A stretch of DNA of 64,000 nucleotides, taken from the NCBI GenBank assembly GCA_946811185.2, contig OX328113.1:4154001-4218000 (forward strand). Direction: 5' to 3'. Position numbers and translations under genes: made by a program. The notes beneath the pieces were generated by a model. It was given only the letters and a program-made list of their open reading frames with translations. It was not told the origin of the DNA and did no database searches. This DNA is from Hippopus hippopus. Taxonomy: Eukaryota > Mollusca > Bivalvia > Cardiida > Cardiidae. Below are positions 48,190 through 61,418 of the stretch, piece by piece. Numbering within the stretch: the first letter of the stretch is position 1; each line of letters begins with the position of its first letter.

Positions 48190-49517
48190 GATTTGTGCAA
48201 CAGGTGTCAGTTGCCCCCGAAAGTGTCTAAGTTGATTTTACGATTTTATGCGCAGCACGTAACAGTCACGTATGGGTGGGATAGTCATCGTAACCAATTC
48301 AATGGCCCTAGTAAGAGAAAAAGAAAAACAAAATTCCCTATATTTGACTTAAGCAACAGGTGTCGTCTGCTATGGAATGTGCCCTTAGTCGAATTTTAAT
48401 GTTTTTTTCGCGGGCGCATAACTGGCACCTATGAGACGGTAGTAAACGTAACTGGGTTTCTTGTCACGGTATAAAGAGATTGAAAAAAAAAACATTTAGT
48501 TCCCTTCGTTTGATTTATGCAATAGGAAGCAGTTGCTATTGAGAGTCTTCAGTCTTTTTTAGCCACTTGTGACATTATTTTCTGGGGTTTCTACACTGTA
48601 CATTGATCATCTTAGCATATACAAAGTATCAATGTGCAGTATGGGAGCTGGCCTGAATTAGAAAAGCAAATCGAATGAAAGGATCGAGGGATCAAGGGAA
48701 GCCACTCTTGCAAGGTGTTTGAAAACACCAAAACAAGGTCTTCTGCCACCCTGTTTTTTTAAATATTCGCCCATTGCCAGTGAAATCTGGCATGTGTGGA
48801 TTGTGCAGGCATGGCAGTTTGCCAAGGACTGCATAACAGCCTTAAAAGAAGACTTAAAATCCACTTTTATGCCGATTTTTGTTCAATGTTTTCTATCGAT
48901 ATTTTCGGGCGCCATTTCAAATGGCTCAAAGCTTTGTGATTGGATGATTGTGGGGGTGTGTCTGCGATTTGATTGGCTGATTGGGCGCAATTCTGAATTT
49001 CTCAGAGCTTTTCTGATTGGATAATTTGTAGACAAAGCTGAGATTTGATTGGCTGATTGGACGCCATTTTGATTTTCTAAAAGCTCTCGTGATTGGATAA
49101 TTTTAGAGAGGCCTGAGATTTGATTGGCTGATCGAAAGGGGGATGTTTGTATATTCATGTTAATTTTTCGGGTCATTTCAGCCTATTCTATGGCAAAGAG
49201 GGATCAGACCCCTGCACCAAGACCCCTTTTTTCAGAGTTTGAATCCTCAACTTTGCCATTTTATCTATTTTATCTATTTTTATTATTAGTTATTCTTACA
49301 TCTTATTGTATTTTATTGGCCTATTTCTAAATTCTTCAAACAAGAAAATGTTTTTTGGAAAAAGTTTATGCAACAGTAACCGGTTGCTTCTGAATTTTAT
49401 ATTTTTGCGCAGCGGTTAAACATAAAATCGACTCATGACTCACGCAGTCACCAAAATTGGTCCAATGTTTTCACGACCCTGGTAAGAAAACAGGGAAAAG
49501 TTTGGTTTACCTTTCTT
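48190..49517 (+). repeat. Unit 30, short form (1,328 bp), crossover chimera
   Basis: The left ~215 bp is Q type and matches unit 35. The rest matches short unit 25, including TTCCCTTCGTTTG, GATCGAAAGGGG, T at 1559 and the terminal one-base deletion. Its short length is therefore inherited from unit 25, not a new A/B deletion. Poly-A is 10, the shortest uninterrupted tract I counted. Confidence 0.93.
48405..48428 (+). other. Crossover tract joining the two ~8.13-kb blocks
   Basis: These 24 bp are identical at 40276-40299 (unit 25) and 56534-56557 (unit 35). Left of it the sequence follows unit 35 (TTTTAATG, seven T); right of it unit 25 (CTATGAGACGG). The exchange point lies within this tract. 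Confidence 0.85.
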
Positions 49518-51217
49518 GATTTGTGCAACAGGTGTCAGTTGCCCCCGAAAGTGTCTAAGTTGATTTTACGATTTTATGCGCAGCACGTAACAGTCACGTA
49601 TGGGTGGGATAGTCATCGTAACCAATTCAATGGCCCTAGTAAGAGAAAAAGAAAAACAAAATTCCCTATATTTGACTTAAGCAACAGGTGTCGTCTGCTA
49701 TGGAATGTGCCCTAAGTCGAATTTTCATGTTTTTTTCGCGGGCGCGTAACTGGCACATGAGTCGGTAGTCAACGTAACTGGGTTTATCGTCACCGTATGA
49801 AGAGATAAAAAAGAATAGAAATTTACTTCCTTTTGTTTGATTTATGCAATAGGAAGCAGTTGTTACTGAAAGAGTTTTCAGTCTTTTTTAGCCACTTGTG
49901 ACACTATTTTCTGGGATTTCTACACTGTACATTGATCATCTTAGCATATTCAAAGTATCAATGTGCAGCATAGCAGAATGCCTGAGTTAGTAACCAATTC
50001 AATGGCCCTAGTAAGAGAAAAAGAAAAAAACTTGTTCCCTATATTTGACTTAAGCAACAGGTGTCGTCTGCTATGGAATGTGCCGTAAGTCGATTTTTCA
50101 TGTTTTCGCGGGCGCATAACTGGCACCTATGAGACGGTAGTAAACGTAACTGGGTTTCTTGTCACGGTATAAAGAGATTGAAAAAAAAAAACATTTAGTT
50201 CCCTTTGTTTGATTTATGCAATAGGAAGCAGTTGCTATTGAGAGTCTTCAGTCTTTTTTAGCCACTTGTGACATTATTTTCTGGGGTTTCTACACTGTAC
50301 ATTGATCATCTTAGCATATACAAAGTATCAATGTGCAGTATGGGAGCTGGCCTGAATTAGAAAAGCAAATCGAATGAAAGGATCGAGGGATCAAGGGAAG
50401 CCACTCTTGCAAGGTGTTTGGTAACACCAAAACAAGGTCTTCTGCCACCCTGTTTTTTTAAATATTCGCCCATTGCCAGTGAAATCTGGCATGTGTGGAT
50501 TGTGCAGGCATGGCAGTTTGCCAAGGACTGCATAACAGCCTTAAAAGAAGACTTAAAATCCACTTTTATGCCGATTTTTGTTCAATGTTTTCTATCGATA
50601 TTTTCGGGCGCCATTTCAAATGGCTCAAAGCTTTGTGATTGGATGATTGTGGGGGTGTGTCTGCGATTTGATTGGCTGATTGGGCGCAATTCTGAATTTC
50701 TCAGAGCTTTTCTGATTGGATAATTTGTAGACAAAGCTGAGATTTGATTGGCTGATTGGACGCCATTTTGATTTTCTAAAAGCTCTCGTGATTGGATAAT
50801 TTTAGAGAGGCCTGAGATTTGATTGGCTGATCGGAAGGGGGATGTTTGTATATTCATGTTAATTTTTCGGGTCATTTCAGCCTATTCTATGGCAAAGAGG
50901 GATCAGACCCCTGCACCAAGACCCCTTTTTTCAGAGTTTGAATCCTCAACTTTGCCATTTTATCTATTTTATCTATTTTTATTATTAGTTATTCTTACAT
51001 CTTATTGTATTTTATTGGCCTATTTCTAAATTCTTCAAACAAGAAAATGTTTTTTAGAAAAAGTTTATGCAACAGCAACCGGTTGCTTCTGAATTTTATA
51101 TTTTTGCACAGCGGTTAAAGATAAAATCGACTCATGACTCACGCAGTCACCAAAATTGGTCCAATGTTTTCACGACCCTGGTAAGAAAACAGGGAAAAGT
51201 TTGGTTTACCTTTCTTT
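49518..51217 (+). repeat. Unit 31 (1,700 bp), P type, partner of unit 26
   Basis: GT at 904-905, A at 1539, A at 1591 and G at 1603, as in unit 26. It breaks the P/Q alternation because it follows the duplication joint. Confidence 0.95.
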
Positions 51218-52917
51218 GATTTGTGCAACAGGTGTCAGTTGCCCCCGAAAGTGTCTAAGTTGATTTTACGATTTTATGCGCAGCACGTAACAGTCACGTA
51301 TGGGTGGGATAGTCATCGTAACCAATTCAATGGCCCTAGTAAGAGAAAAAGAAAAACAAAATTCCCTATATTTGACTTAAGCAACAGGTGTTGTCTGCTA
51401 TGGAATGTGCCCTAAGTCGAATTTTCATGTTTTTTTCGCGGGCGCGTAACTGGCACATGAGTCGGTAGTCAACGTAACTGGGTTTATCGTCACCGTATGA
51501 AGAGATAAAAAAGAATAGAAATTTACTTTCTTTTGTTTGATTTATGCAATAGGAAGCAGTTGTTACTGAAAGAGTTTTCAGTCTTTTTTAGCCACTTGTG
51601 ACACTATTTTCTGGGATTTCTACACTGTACATTGATCATCTTAGCATATTCAAAGTATCAATGTGCAGCATAGCAGAATGCCTGAGTTAGTAACCAATTC
51701 AATGGCCCTAGTAAGAGAAAAAGAAAAAAACTTGTTCCCTATATTTGACTTAAGCAACAGGTGTCGTCTGCTATGGAATGTGCCGTAAGTCGATTTTTCA
51801 TGTTTTCGTGGGCGCATAACTGGCACCTATGAGACGGTAGTAAACGTAACTGGGTTTCTTGTCACGGTATAAAGAGATTGAAAAAAAAAAACATTTAGTT
51901 CCCGTTGTTTGATTTATGCAATAGGAAGCAGTTGCTATTGAGAGTCTTCAGTCTTTTTTAGCCACTTGTGACATTATTTTCTGGGGTTTCTACACTGTAC
52001 ATTGATCATCTTAGCATATACAAAGTATCAATGTGCAGTATGGGAGCTGGCCTGAATTAGAAAAGCAAATCGAATGAAAGGATCGAGGGATCAAGGGAAG
52101 CCACTCTTGCAAGGTGTTTGAAAACACCAAAACAAGGTCTTCTGCCACCCTGTTTTTTTAAATATTCGCCCATTGCCAGTGAAATCTGGCATGTGTGGAT
52201 TGTGCAGGCATGGCAGTTTGCCAAGGACTGCATAACAGCCTTAAAAGAAGACTTAAAATCCACTTTTATGCCGATTTTTGTTCAATGTTTTCTATCGATA
52301 TTTTCGGGCGCCATTTCAAATGGCTCAAAGCTTTGTGATTGGATGATTGTGGGGGTGTGTCTGCGATTTGATTGGCTGATTGGGCGCAATTCTGAATTTC
52401 TCAGAGCTTTTCTGATTGGATAATTTGTAGACAAAGCTGAGATTTGATTGGCTGTTTGGACGCCATTTTGATTTTCTAAAAGCTCTCGTGATTGGATAAT
52501 TTTAGAGAGGCCTGAGATTTGATTGGCTGATCGGAAGGGGGATGTTTGTATATTCATGTTAATTTTTCGGGTCATTTCAGCCTATTCTATGGCAAAGAGG
52601 GATCAGACCCCTGCACCAAGACCCCTTTTTTCAGAGTTTGAATCCTCAACTTTGCCATTTTATCTATTTTATCTATTTTTATTATTAGTTATTCTTACAT
52701 CTTATTGTATTTTATTGGCCTATTTCTAAATTCTTCAAAGAAGAAAATGTTTTTTGGAAAAAGTTTATGCAACAGCAACCGGTTGCTTCTGAATTTTATA
52801 TTTTTGCGCAGCGGTTAAACATAAAATCCACTCATGACTCACGCAGTCACCAAAATTGGTCCAATGTTTTCACGACCCTGGTAAGAAAAGAGGGAAAAGT
52901 TTGGTTTACCTTTCTTT
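51218..52917 (+). repeat. Unit 32 (1,700 bp), P type, partner of unit 27
   Basis: Carries all five rare variants of unit 27, including TTCGTGGG and TTCCCGTTG. Confidence 0.95.
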
Positions 52918-54617
52918 GATTTGTGCAACAGGTGTCAGTTGCCCCCGAAAGTGTCTAAGTTGATTTTACGATTTTATGCGCAGCACGTAACAGTCACGTA
53001 TGGGTGGGATAGTCATCGTAACCAATTCAATGGCCCTAGTAAGAGAAAAAGAAAAACAAAATTCCCTATATTTGACTTAAGCAACAGGTGTCGTCTGCTA
53101 TGGAATGTGCCCTTAGTCGAATTTTAATGTTTTTTTCGCGGGCGCATAACTGGCACATGAGTCGGTAGTCAATGTAACTAGATTTATCGTCACCGTATGA
53201 AGAGATAAAAAAGAATAGAAATTTACTTCCTTTTGTTTGATTTATGCAATAGGAAGCAGTTGTTACTGAAAGAGTTTTCAGTCTTTTTTAGCCACTTGTG
53301 ACACTATTTTCTGGGATTTCTACACTGTACATTGATCATCTTAGCATATTCAAAGTATCAATGTGCAGCATAGCAGAATGCCTGAGTTAGTAACCAATTC
53401 AATGGCCCTAGTAAGAGAAAAAGAAAAAAACTTGTTCCCTATATTTGACTTAAGCAACAGGTGTCGTCTGCTATGGAATGTGCCGTAAGTCGATTTTTCA
53501 TGTTTTCGCGGGCGCATAACTGGCACCTATGAGACAGTAGTAAACGTAACTGGGTTTCTTGTCACGGTATAAAGAGATTGAAAAAAAAAAACATTTAGTT
53601 CCCTTTGTTTGATTTATGCAATAGGAAGCAGTTGCTATTGAGAGTCTTCAGTCTTTTTTAGCCACTTGTGACATTATTTTCTGGGGTTTCTACACTGTAC
53701 ATTGATCATCTTAGCATATACAAAGTATCAATGTGCAGTATGGGAGCTGGCCTGAATTAGAAAAGCAAATCGAATGAAAGGATCGAGGGATCAAGGGAAG
53801 CCACTCTTGCAAGGTGTTTGAAAACACCAAAACAAGGTCTTCTGCCACCCTGTTTTTTTAAATATTCGCCCATTGCCAGTGAAATCTGGCATGTGTGGAT
53901 TGTGCAGGCATGGCAGTTTGCCAAGGACTGCATAACAGCCTTAAAAGAAGACTTAAAATCCACTTTTATGCCGATTTTTGTTCAATGTTTTCTATCGATA
54001 TTTTCGGGCGCCATTTCAAATGGCTCAAAGCTTTGTGATTGGATGATTGTGGGGGTGTGTCTGCGATTTGATTGGCTGATTGGGCGCAATTCTGAATTTC
54101 TCAGAGCTTTTCTGATTGGATAATTTGTAGACAAAGCTGAGATTTGATTGGCTGATTGGACGCCATTTTGATTTTCTAAAAGCTCTCGTGATTGGATAAT
54201 TTTAGAGAGGCCTGAGATTTGATTGGCTGATCGGAAGGGGGATGTTTGTATATTCATGTTAATTTTTCGGGTCATTTCAGCCTATTCTATGGCAAAGAGG
54301 GATCAGACCCCTGCACCAAGACCCCTTTTTTCAGAGTTTGAATCCTCAACTTTGCCATTTTATCTATTTTATCTATTTTTATTATTAGTTATTCTTACAT
54401 CTTATTGTATTTTATTGGCCTATTTCTAAATTCTTCAAACAAGAAAATGTTTTTTGGAAAAAGTTTATGCAACAGTAACCGGTTGCTTCTGAATTTTATA
54501 TTTTTGCGCAGCGGTTAAACATAAAATCGACTCATGACTCACGCAGTCACCAAAATTGGTCCAATGTTTTCACGACCCTGGTAAGAAAACAGGGAAAAGT
54601 TTGGTTTACCTTTCTTT
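52918..54617 (+). repeat. Unit 33 (1,700 bp), Q type, partner of unit 28
   Basis: Shares CTAGATTTATC with unit 28 only. Offset 619 is A and 1559 is T, as in unit 28. Confidence 0.95.
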
Positions 54618-56318
54618 GATTTGTGCAACAGGTGTCAGTTGCCCCCGAAAGTGTCTAAGTTGATTTTACGATTTTATGCGCAGCACGTAACAGTCACGTA
54701 TGGGTGGGATAGTCATCGTAACCAATTCAATGGCCCTAGTAAGAGAAAAAGAAAAACAAAATTCCCTATATTTGACTTAAGCAACAGGTGTCGTCTGCTA
54801 TGGAATGTGCCCTAAGTCGAATTTTCATGTTTTTTTCGCGGGCGCGTAACTGGCACATGAGTCGGTAGTCAACGTAACTGGGTTTATCGTCACCGTATGA
54901 AGAGATAAAAAAGAATAGAAATTTACTTCCTTTTGTTTGATTTATGCAATAGGAAGCAGTTGTTACTGAAAGAGTCTTCAGTCTTTTTTAGCCACTTGTG
55001 ACACTATTTTCTGGGATTTCTACACTGTACATTGATCATCTTAGCATATTCAAAGTATCAATGTGCAGCATAGCAGAATGCCTGAGTTAGTAACCAATTC
55101 AATGGCCCTAGTAAGAGAAAAAGAAAAAAACTTGTTCCCTATATTTGACTTAAGCAACAGGTGTCGTCTGCTATGGAATGTGCCATAAGTCGATTTTTCA
55201 TGTTTTCGCGGGCGCATAACTGGCACCTATGAGACGGTAGTAAACGTAACTGGGTTTCTTGTCACGGTATAAAGAGATTGAAAAAAAAAAAACATTTAGT
55301 TCCCTTTGTTTGATTTATGCAATAGGAAGCAGTTGCTATTGAGAGTCTTCAGTCTTTTTTAGCCACTTGTGACATTATTTTCTGGGGTTTCTACACTGTA
55401 CATTGATCATCTTAGCATATACAAAGTATCAATGTGCAGTATGGGAGCTGGCCTGAATTAGAAAAGCAAATCGAATGAAAGGATCGAGGGATCAAGGGAA
55501 GCCACTCTTGCAAGGTGTTTGGTAACACCAAAACAAGGTCTTCTGCCACCCTGTTTTTTTAAATATTCGCCCATTGCCAGTGAAATCTGGCATGTGTGGA
55601 TTGTGCAGGCATGGCAGTTTGCCAAGGACTGCATAACAGCCTTAAAAGAAGACTTAAAATCCACTTTTATGCCGATTTTTGTTCAATGTTTTCTATCGAT
55701 ATTTTCGGGCGCCATTTCAAATGGCTCAAAGCTTTGTGATTGGATGATTGTGGGGGTGTGTCTGCGATTTGATTGGCTGATTGGGCGCAATTCTGAATTT
55801 CTCAGAGCTTTTCTGATTGGATAATTTGTAGACAAAGCTGAGATTTGATTGGCTGTTTGGACGCCATTTTGATTTTCTAAAAGCTCTCGTGATTGGATAA
55901 TTTTAGAGAGGCCTGAGATTTGATTGGCTGATCGGAAGGGGGATGTTTGTATATTCATGTTAATTTTTCGGGTCATTTCAGCCTATTCTATGGCAAAGAG
56001 GGATCAGACCCCTGCACCAAGACCCCTTTTTTCAGAGTTTGAATCCTCAACTTTGCCATTTTATCTATTTTATCTATTTTTATTATTAGTTATTCTTACA
56101 TCTTATTGTATTTTATTGGCCTATTTCTAAATTCTTCAAAGAAGAAAATGTTTTTTGGAAAAAGTTTATGCAACAGCAACCGGTTGCTTCTGAATTTTAT
56201 ATTTTTGCGCAGCGGTTAAACATAAAATCCACTCATGACTCACGCAGTCACCAAAATTGGTCCAATGTTTTCACGACCCTGGTAAGAAAAGAGGGAAAAG
56301 TTTGGTTTACCTTTCTTT
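54618..56318 (+). repeat. Unit 34 (1,701 bp), P type, partner of unit 29
   Basis: Has GTGCCATAAG, GT at 904-905 and T at 1238. Differs from unit 29 by GAGTCTTCAG in subunit A and a poly-A of 12. The GAGTCTTCAG state is that of subunit B, so it may be a short A/B conversion. Confidence 0.95.
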
Positions 56319-58018
56319 GATTTGTGCAACAGGTGTCAGTTGCCCCCGAAAGTGTCTAAGTTGATTTTACGATTTTATGCGCAGCACGTAACAGTCACGT
56401 ATGGGTGGGATAGTCATCGTAACCAATTCAATGGCCCTAGTAAGAGAAAAAGAAAAACAAAATTCCCTATATTTGACTTAAGCAACAGGTGTCGTCTGCT
56501 ATGGAATGTGCCCTTAGTCGAATTTTAATGTTTTTTTCGCGGGCGCATAACTGGCACATGAGTCGGTAGTCAATGTAACTAGGTTTATCGTCACCGTATG
56601 AAGAGATAAAAAAGAATAGAAATTTACTTCCTTTTGTTTGATTTATGCAATAGGAAGCAGTTGTTACTGAAAGAGTTTTCAGTCTTTTTTAGCCACTTGT
56701 GACACTATTTTCTGGGATTTCTACACTGTACATTGATCATCTTAGCATATTCAAAGTATCAATGTGCAGCATAGCAGAATGCCTGAGTTAGTAACCAATT
56801 CAATGGCCCTAGTAAGAGAAAAAGAAAAAAACTTGTTCCCTATATTTGACTTAAGCAACAGGTGTCGTCTGCTATGGAATGTGCCGTAAGTCGATTTTTC
56901 ATGTTTTCGCGGGCGCATAACTGGCACCTATGAGACAGTAGTAAACGTAACTGGGTTTCTTGTCACGGTATAAAGAGATTGAAAAAAAAAAACATTTAGT
57001 TCCCTTTGTTTGATTTATGCAATAGGAAGCAGTTGCTATTGAGAGTCTTCAGTCTTTTTTAGCCACTTGTGACATTATTTTCTGGGGTTTCTACACTGTA
57101 CATTGATCATCTTAGCATATACAAAGTATCAATGTGCAGTATGGGAGCTGGCCTGAATTAGAAAAGCAAATCGAATGAAAGGATCGAGGGATCAAGGGAA
57201 GCCACTCTTGCAAGGTGTTTGAAAACACCAAAACAAGGTCTTCTGCCACCCTGTTTTTTTAAATATTCGCCCATTGCCAGTGAAATCTGGCATGTGTGGA
57301 TTGTGCAGGCATGGCAGTTTGCCAAGGACTGCATAACAGCCTTAAAAGAAGACTTAAAATCCACTTTTATGCCGATTTTTGTTCAATGTTTTCTATCGAT
57401 ATTTTCGGGCGCCATTTCAAATGGCTCAAAGCTTTGTGATTGGATGATTGTGGGGGTGTGTCTGCGATTTGATTGGCTGATTGGGCGCAATTCTGAATTT
57501 CTCAGAGCTTTTCTGATTGGATAATTTGTAGACAAAGCTGAGATTTGATTGGCTGTTTGGACGCCATTTTGATTTTCTAAAAGCTCTCGTGATTGGATAA
57601 TTTTAGAGAGGCCTGAGATTTGATTGGCTGATCGGAAGGGGGATGTTTGTATATTCATATTAATTTTTCGGGTCATTTCAGCCTATTCTATGGCAAAGAG
57701 GGATCAGACCCCTGCACCAAGACCCCTTTTTTCAGAGTTTGAATCCTCAACTTTGCCATTTTATCTATTTTATCTATTTTTATTATTAGTTATTCTTACA
57801 TCTTATTGTATTTTATTGGCCTATTTCTAAATTCTTCAAACAAGAAAATGTTTTTTGGAAAAAGTTTATGCAACAGCAACCGGTTGCTTCTGAATTTTAT
57901 ATTTTTGCGCAGCGGTTAAACATAAAATCCACTCATGACTCACGCAGTCACCAAAATTGGTCCAATGTTTTCACGACCCTGGTAAGAAAAGAGGGAAAAG
58001 TTTGGTTTACCTTTCTTT
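56319..58018 (+). repeat. Unit 35 (1,700 bp), Q type
   Basis: Full Q haplotype in a full-length unit, following a 29/34-like unit, which is the arrangement inferred for the array before the 8.13-kb duplication. T at 1238, and private TTCATATTAAT near offset 1341. Confidence 0.95.
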
Positions 58019-59718
58019 GATTTGTGCAACAGGTGTCAGTTGCCCCCGAAAGTGTCTAAGTTGATTTTACGATTTTATGCGCAGCACGTAACAGTCACGT
58101 ATGGGTGGGATAGTCATCGTAACCAATTCAATGGCCCTAGTAAGAGAAAAAGAAAAACAAAATTCCCTATATTTGACTTAAGCAACAGGTGTCGTCTGCT
58201 ATGGAATGTGCCCTAAGTCGAATTTTCATGTTTTTTTCGCGGGCGCGTAACTGGCACATGAGTCGGTAGTCAACGTAACTGGGTTTATCGTCACCGTATG
58301 AAGAGATAAAAAAGAATAGAAATTTACTTCCTTTTGTTTGATTTATGCAATAGGAAGCAGTTGTTACTGAAAGAGTTTTCAGTCTTTTTTAGCCACTTGT
58401 GACACTATTTTCTGGGATTTCTACACTGTACATTGATCATCTTAGCATATTCAAAGTATCAATGTGCAGCATAGTAGAATGCCTGAGTTAGTAACCAATT
58501 CAATGGCCCTAGTAAGAGAAAAAGAAAAAAACTTGTTCCCTATATTTGACTTAAGCAACAGGTGTCGTCTGCTATGGAATGTGCCGTAAGTCGATTTTTC
58601 ATGTTTTCGCGGGCGCATAACTGGCACCTATGAGACGGTAGTAAACGTAACTGGGTTTCTTGTCACGGTATAAAGAGATTGAAAAAAAAAAACATTTAGT
58701 TCCCTTTGTTTGATTTATGCAATAGGAAGCAGTTGCTATTGAGAGTCTTCAGTCTTTTTTAGCCACTTGTGACATTATTTTCTGGGGTTTCTACACTGTA
58801 CATTGATCATCTTAGCATATACAAAGTATCAATGTGCAGTATGGGAGCTGGCCTGAATTAGAAAAGCAAATCGAATGAAAGGATCGAGGGATCAAGGGAA
58901 GCCACTCTTGCAAGGTGTTTGAAAACACCAAAACAAGGTCTTCTGCCACCCTGTTTTTTTAAATATTCGCCCATTGCCAGTGAAATCTGGCATGTGTGGA
59001 TTGTGCAGGCATGGCAGTTTGCCAAGGACTGCATAACAGCCTTAAAAGAAGACTTAAAATCCACTTTTATGCCGATTTTTGTTCAATGTTTTCTATCGAT
59101 ATTTTCGGGCGCCATTTCAAATGGCTCAAAGCTTTGTGATTGGATGATTGTGGGGGTGTGTCTGCGATTTGATTGGCTGATTGGGCGCAATTCTGAATTT
59201 CTCAGAGCTTTTCTGATTGGATAATTTGTAGACAAAGCTGAGATTTGATTGGCTGATTGGACGCCATTTTGATTTTCTAAAAGCTCTCGTGATTGGATAA
59301 TTTTAGAGAGGCCTGAGATTTGATTGGCTGATCGGAAGGGGGATGTTTGTATATTCATGTTAATTTTTCGGGTCATTTCAGCCTATTCTATGGCAAAGAG
59401 GGATCAGACCCCTGCACCAAGACCCCTTTTTTCAGAGTTTGAATCCTCAACTTTGCCATTTTATCTATTTTATCTATTTTTATTATTAGTTATTCTTACA
59501 TCTTATTGTATTTTATTGGCCTATTTCTAAATTCTTCAAACAAGAAAATGTTTTTTAGAAAAAGTTTATGCAACAGCAACCGGTTGCTTCTGAATTTTAT
59601 ATTTTTGCACAGCGGTTAAAGATAAAATCGACTCATGACTCACGCAGTCACCAAAATTGGTCCAATGTTTTCACGACCCTGGTAAGAAAACAGGGAAAAG
59701 TTTGGTTTACCTTTCTTT
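58019..59718 (+). repeat. Unit 36 (1,700 bp), P type, resembles unit 1
   Basis: T at 457, A at 1539, A at 1591 and G at 1603 as in unit 1; it differs at offset 229 (G here). Confidence 0.95.
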
Positions 59719-61418
59719 GATTTGTGCAACAGGTGTCAGTTGCCCCCGAAAGTGTCTAAGTTGATTTTACGATTTTATGCGCAGCACGTAACAGTCACGT
59801 ATGGGTGGGATAGTCATCGTAACCAATTCAATGGCCCTAGTAAGAGAAAAAGAAAAACAAAATTCCCTATATTTGACTTAAGCAACAGGTGTCGTCTGCT
59901 ATGGAATGTGCCCTTAGTCGAATTTTAATGTTTTTTTAGCGGGCGCATAACTGGCACATGAGTCGGTAGTCAATGTAACTAGGTTTATCGTCACCGTATG
60001 AAGAGATAAAAAAGAATAGAAATTTACTTCCTTTTGTTTGATTTATGCAATAGGAAGCAGTTGTTACTGAAAGAGTTTTCAGTCTTTTTTAGCCACTTGT
60101 GACACTATTTTCTGGGATTTCTACACTGTACATTGATCATCTTAGCATATTCAAAGTATCAATGTGCAGCATAGCAGAATGCCTGAGTTAGTAACCAATT
60201 CAATGGCCCTAGTAAGAGAAAAAGAAAAAAACTTGTTCCCTATATTTGACTTAAGCAACAGGTGTCGTCTGCTATGGAATGTGCCGTAAGTCGATTTTTC
60301 ATGTTTTCGCGGGCGCATAACTGGCACCTATGAGACAGTAGTAAACGTAACTGGGTTTCTTGTCACGGTATAAAGAGATTGAAAAAAAAAAACATTTAGT
60401 TCCCTTTGTTTGATTTATGCAATAGGAAGCAGTTGCTATTGAGAGTCTTCAGTCTTTTTTAGCCACTTGTGACATTATTTTCTGGGGTTTCTACACTGTA
60501 CATTGATCATCTTAGCATATACAAAGTATCAATGTGCAGTATGGGAGCTGGCCTGAATTAGAAAAGCAAATCGAATGAAAGGATCGAGGGATCAAGGGAA
60601 GCCACTCTTGCAAGGTGTTTGAAAACACCAAAACAAGGTCTTCTGCCACCCTGTTTTTTTAAATATTCGCCCATTGCCAGTGAAATCTGGCATGTGTGGA
60701 TTGTGCAGGCATGGCAGTTTGCCAAGGACTGCATAACAGCCTTAAAAGAAGACTTAAAATCCACTTTTATGCCGATTTTTGTTCAATGTTTTCTATCGAT
60801 ATTTTCGGGCGCCATTTCAAATGGCTCAAAGCTTTGTGATTGGATGATTGTGGGGGTGTGTCTGCGATTTGATTGGCTGATTGGGCGCAATTCTGAATTT
60901 CTCAGAGCTTTTCTGATTGGATAATTTGTAGACAAAGCTGAGATTTGATTGGCTGATTGGACGCCATTTTGATTTTCTAAAAGCTCTCGTGATTGGATAA
61001 TTTTAGAGAGGCCTGAGATTTGATTGGCTGATCGGAAGGGGGATGTTTGTATATTCATGTTAATTTTTCGGGTCATTTCAGCCTATTCTATGGCAAAGAG
61101 GGATCAGACCCCTGCACCAAGACCCCTTTTTTCAGAGTTTGAATCCTCAACTTTGCCATTTTATCTATTTTATCTATTTTTATTATTAGTTATTCTTACA
61201 TCTTATTGTATTTTATTGGCCTATTTCTAAATTCTTCAAAGAAGAAAATGTTTTTTGGAAAAAGTTTATGCAACAGCAACTGGTTGCTTCTGAATTTTAT
61301 ATTTTTGCGCAGCGGTTAAACATAAAATCGACTCATGACTCACGCAGTCACCAAAATTGGTCCAATGTTTTCACGACCCTGGTAAGAAAAGAGGGAAAAG
61401 TTTGGTTTACCTTTCTTT
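59719..61418 (+). repeat. Unit 37 (1,700 bp), Q type, resembles unit 2
   Basis: The only other unit with A at offset 220 (TTTTTTTAGCGGG). Right end like unit 2 (G at 1523, G at 1673) apart from T at 1563. Confidence 0.95.

Larger units (their letters stand above)
40276..48404 (+). repeat. First copy of an ~8.13-kb tandem segmental duplication
   Basis: Runs from inside unit 25 to inside unit 30. Its units 26, 27, 28 and 29 carry private variants (the GT hairpin in 26; GTGTTGTCTG, TTCGTGGG and TTCCCGTTG in 27; CTAGATTTATC in 28; GTGCCATAAG in 29). The same variants return in the same order in units 31-34. Confidence 0.88.
48405..56533 (+). repeat. Second copy of the ~8.13-kb tandem segmental duplication
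   Basis: Units 30(right)-34 repeat 25(right)-29 at an offset of 8,128-8,129 bp. By eye I found two poly-A length differences (unit 25 versus 30, unit 29 versus 34) and one substitution (GAGTCTTCAG in unit 34 near 54975), so the event looks very recent. The comparison was not exhaustive. Confidence 0.88.
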
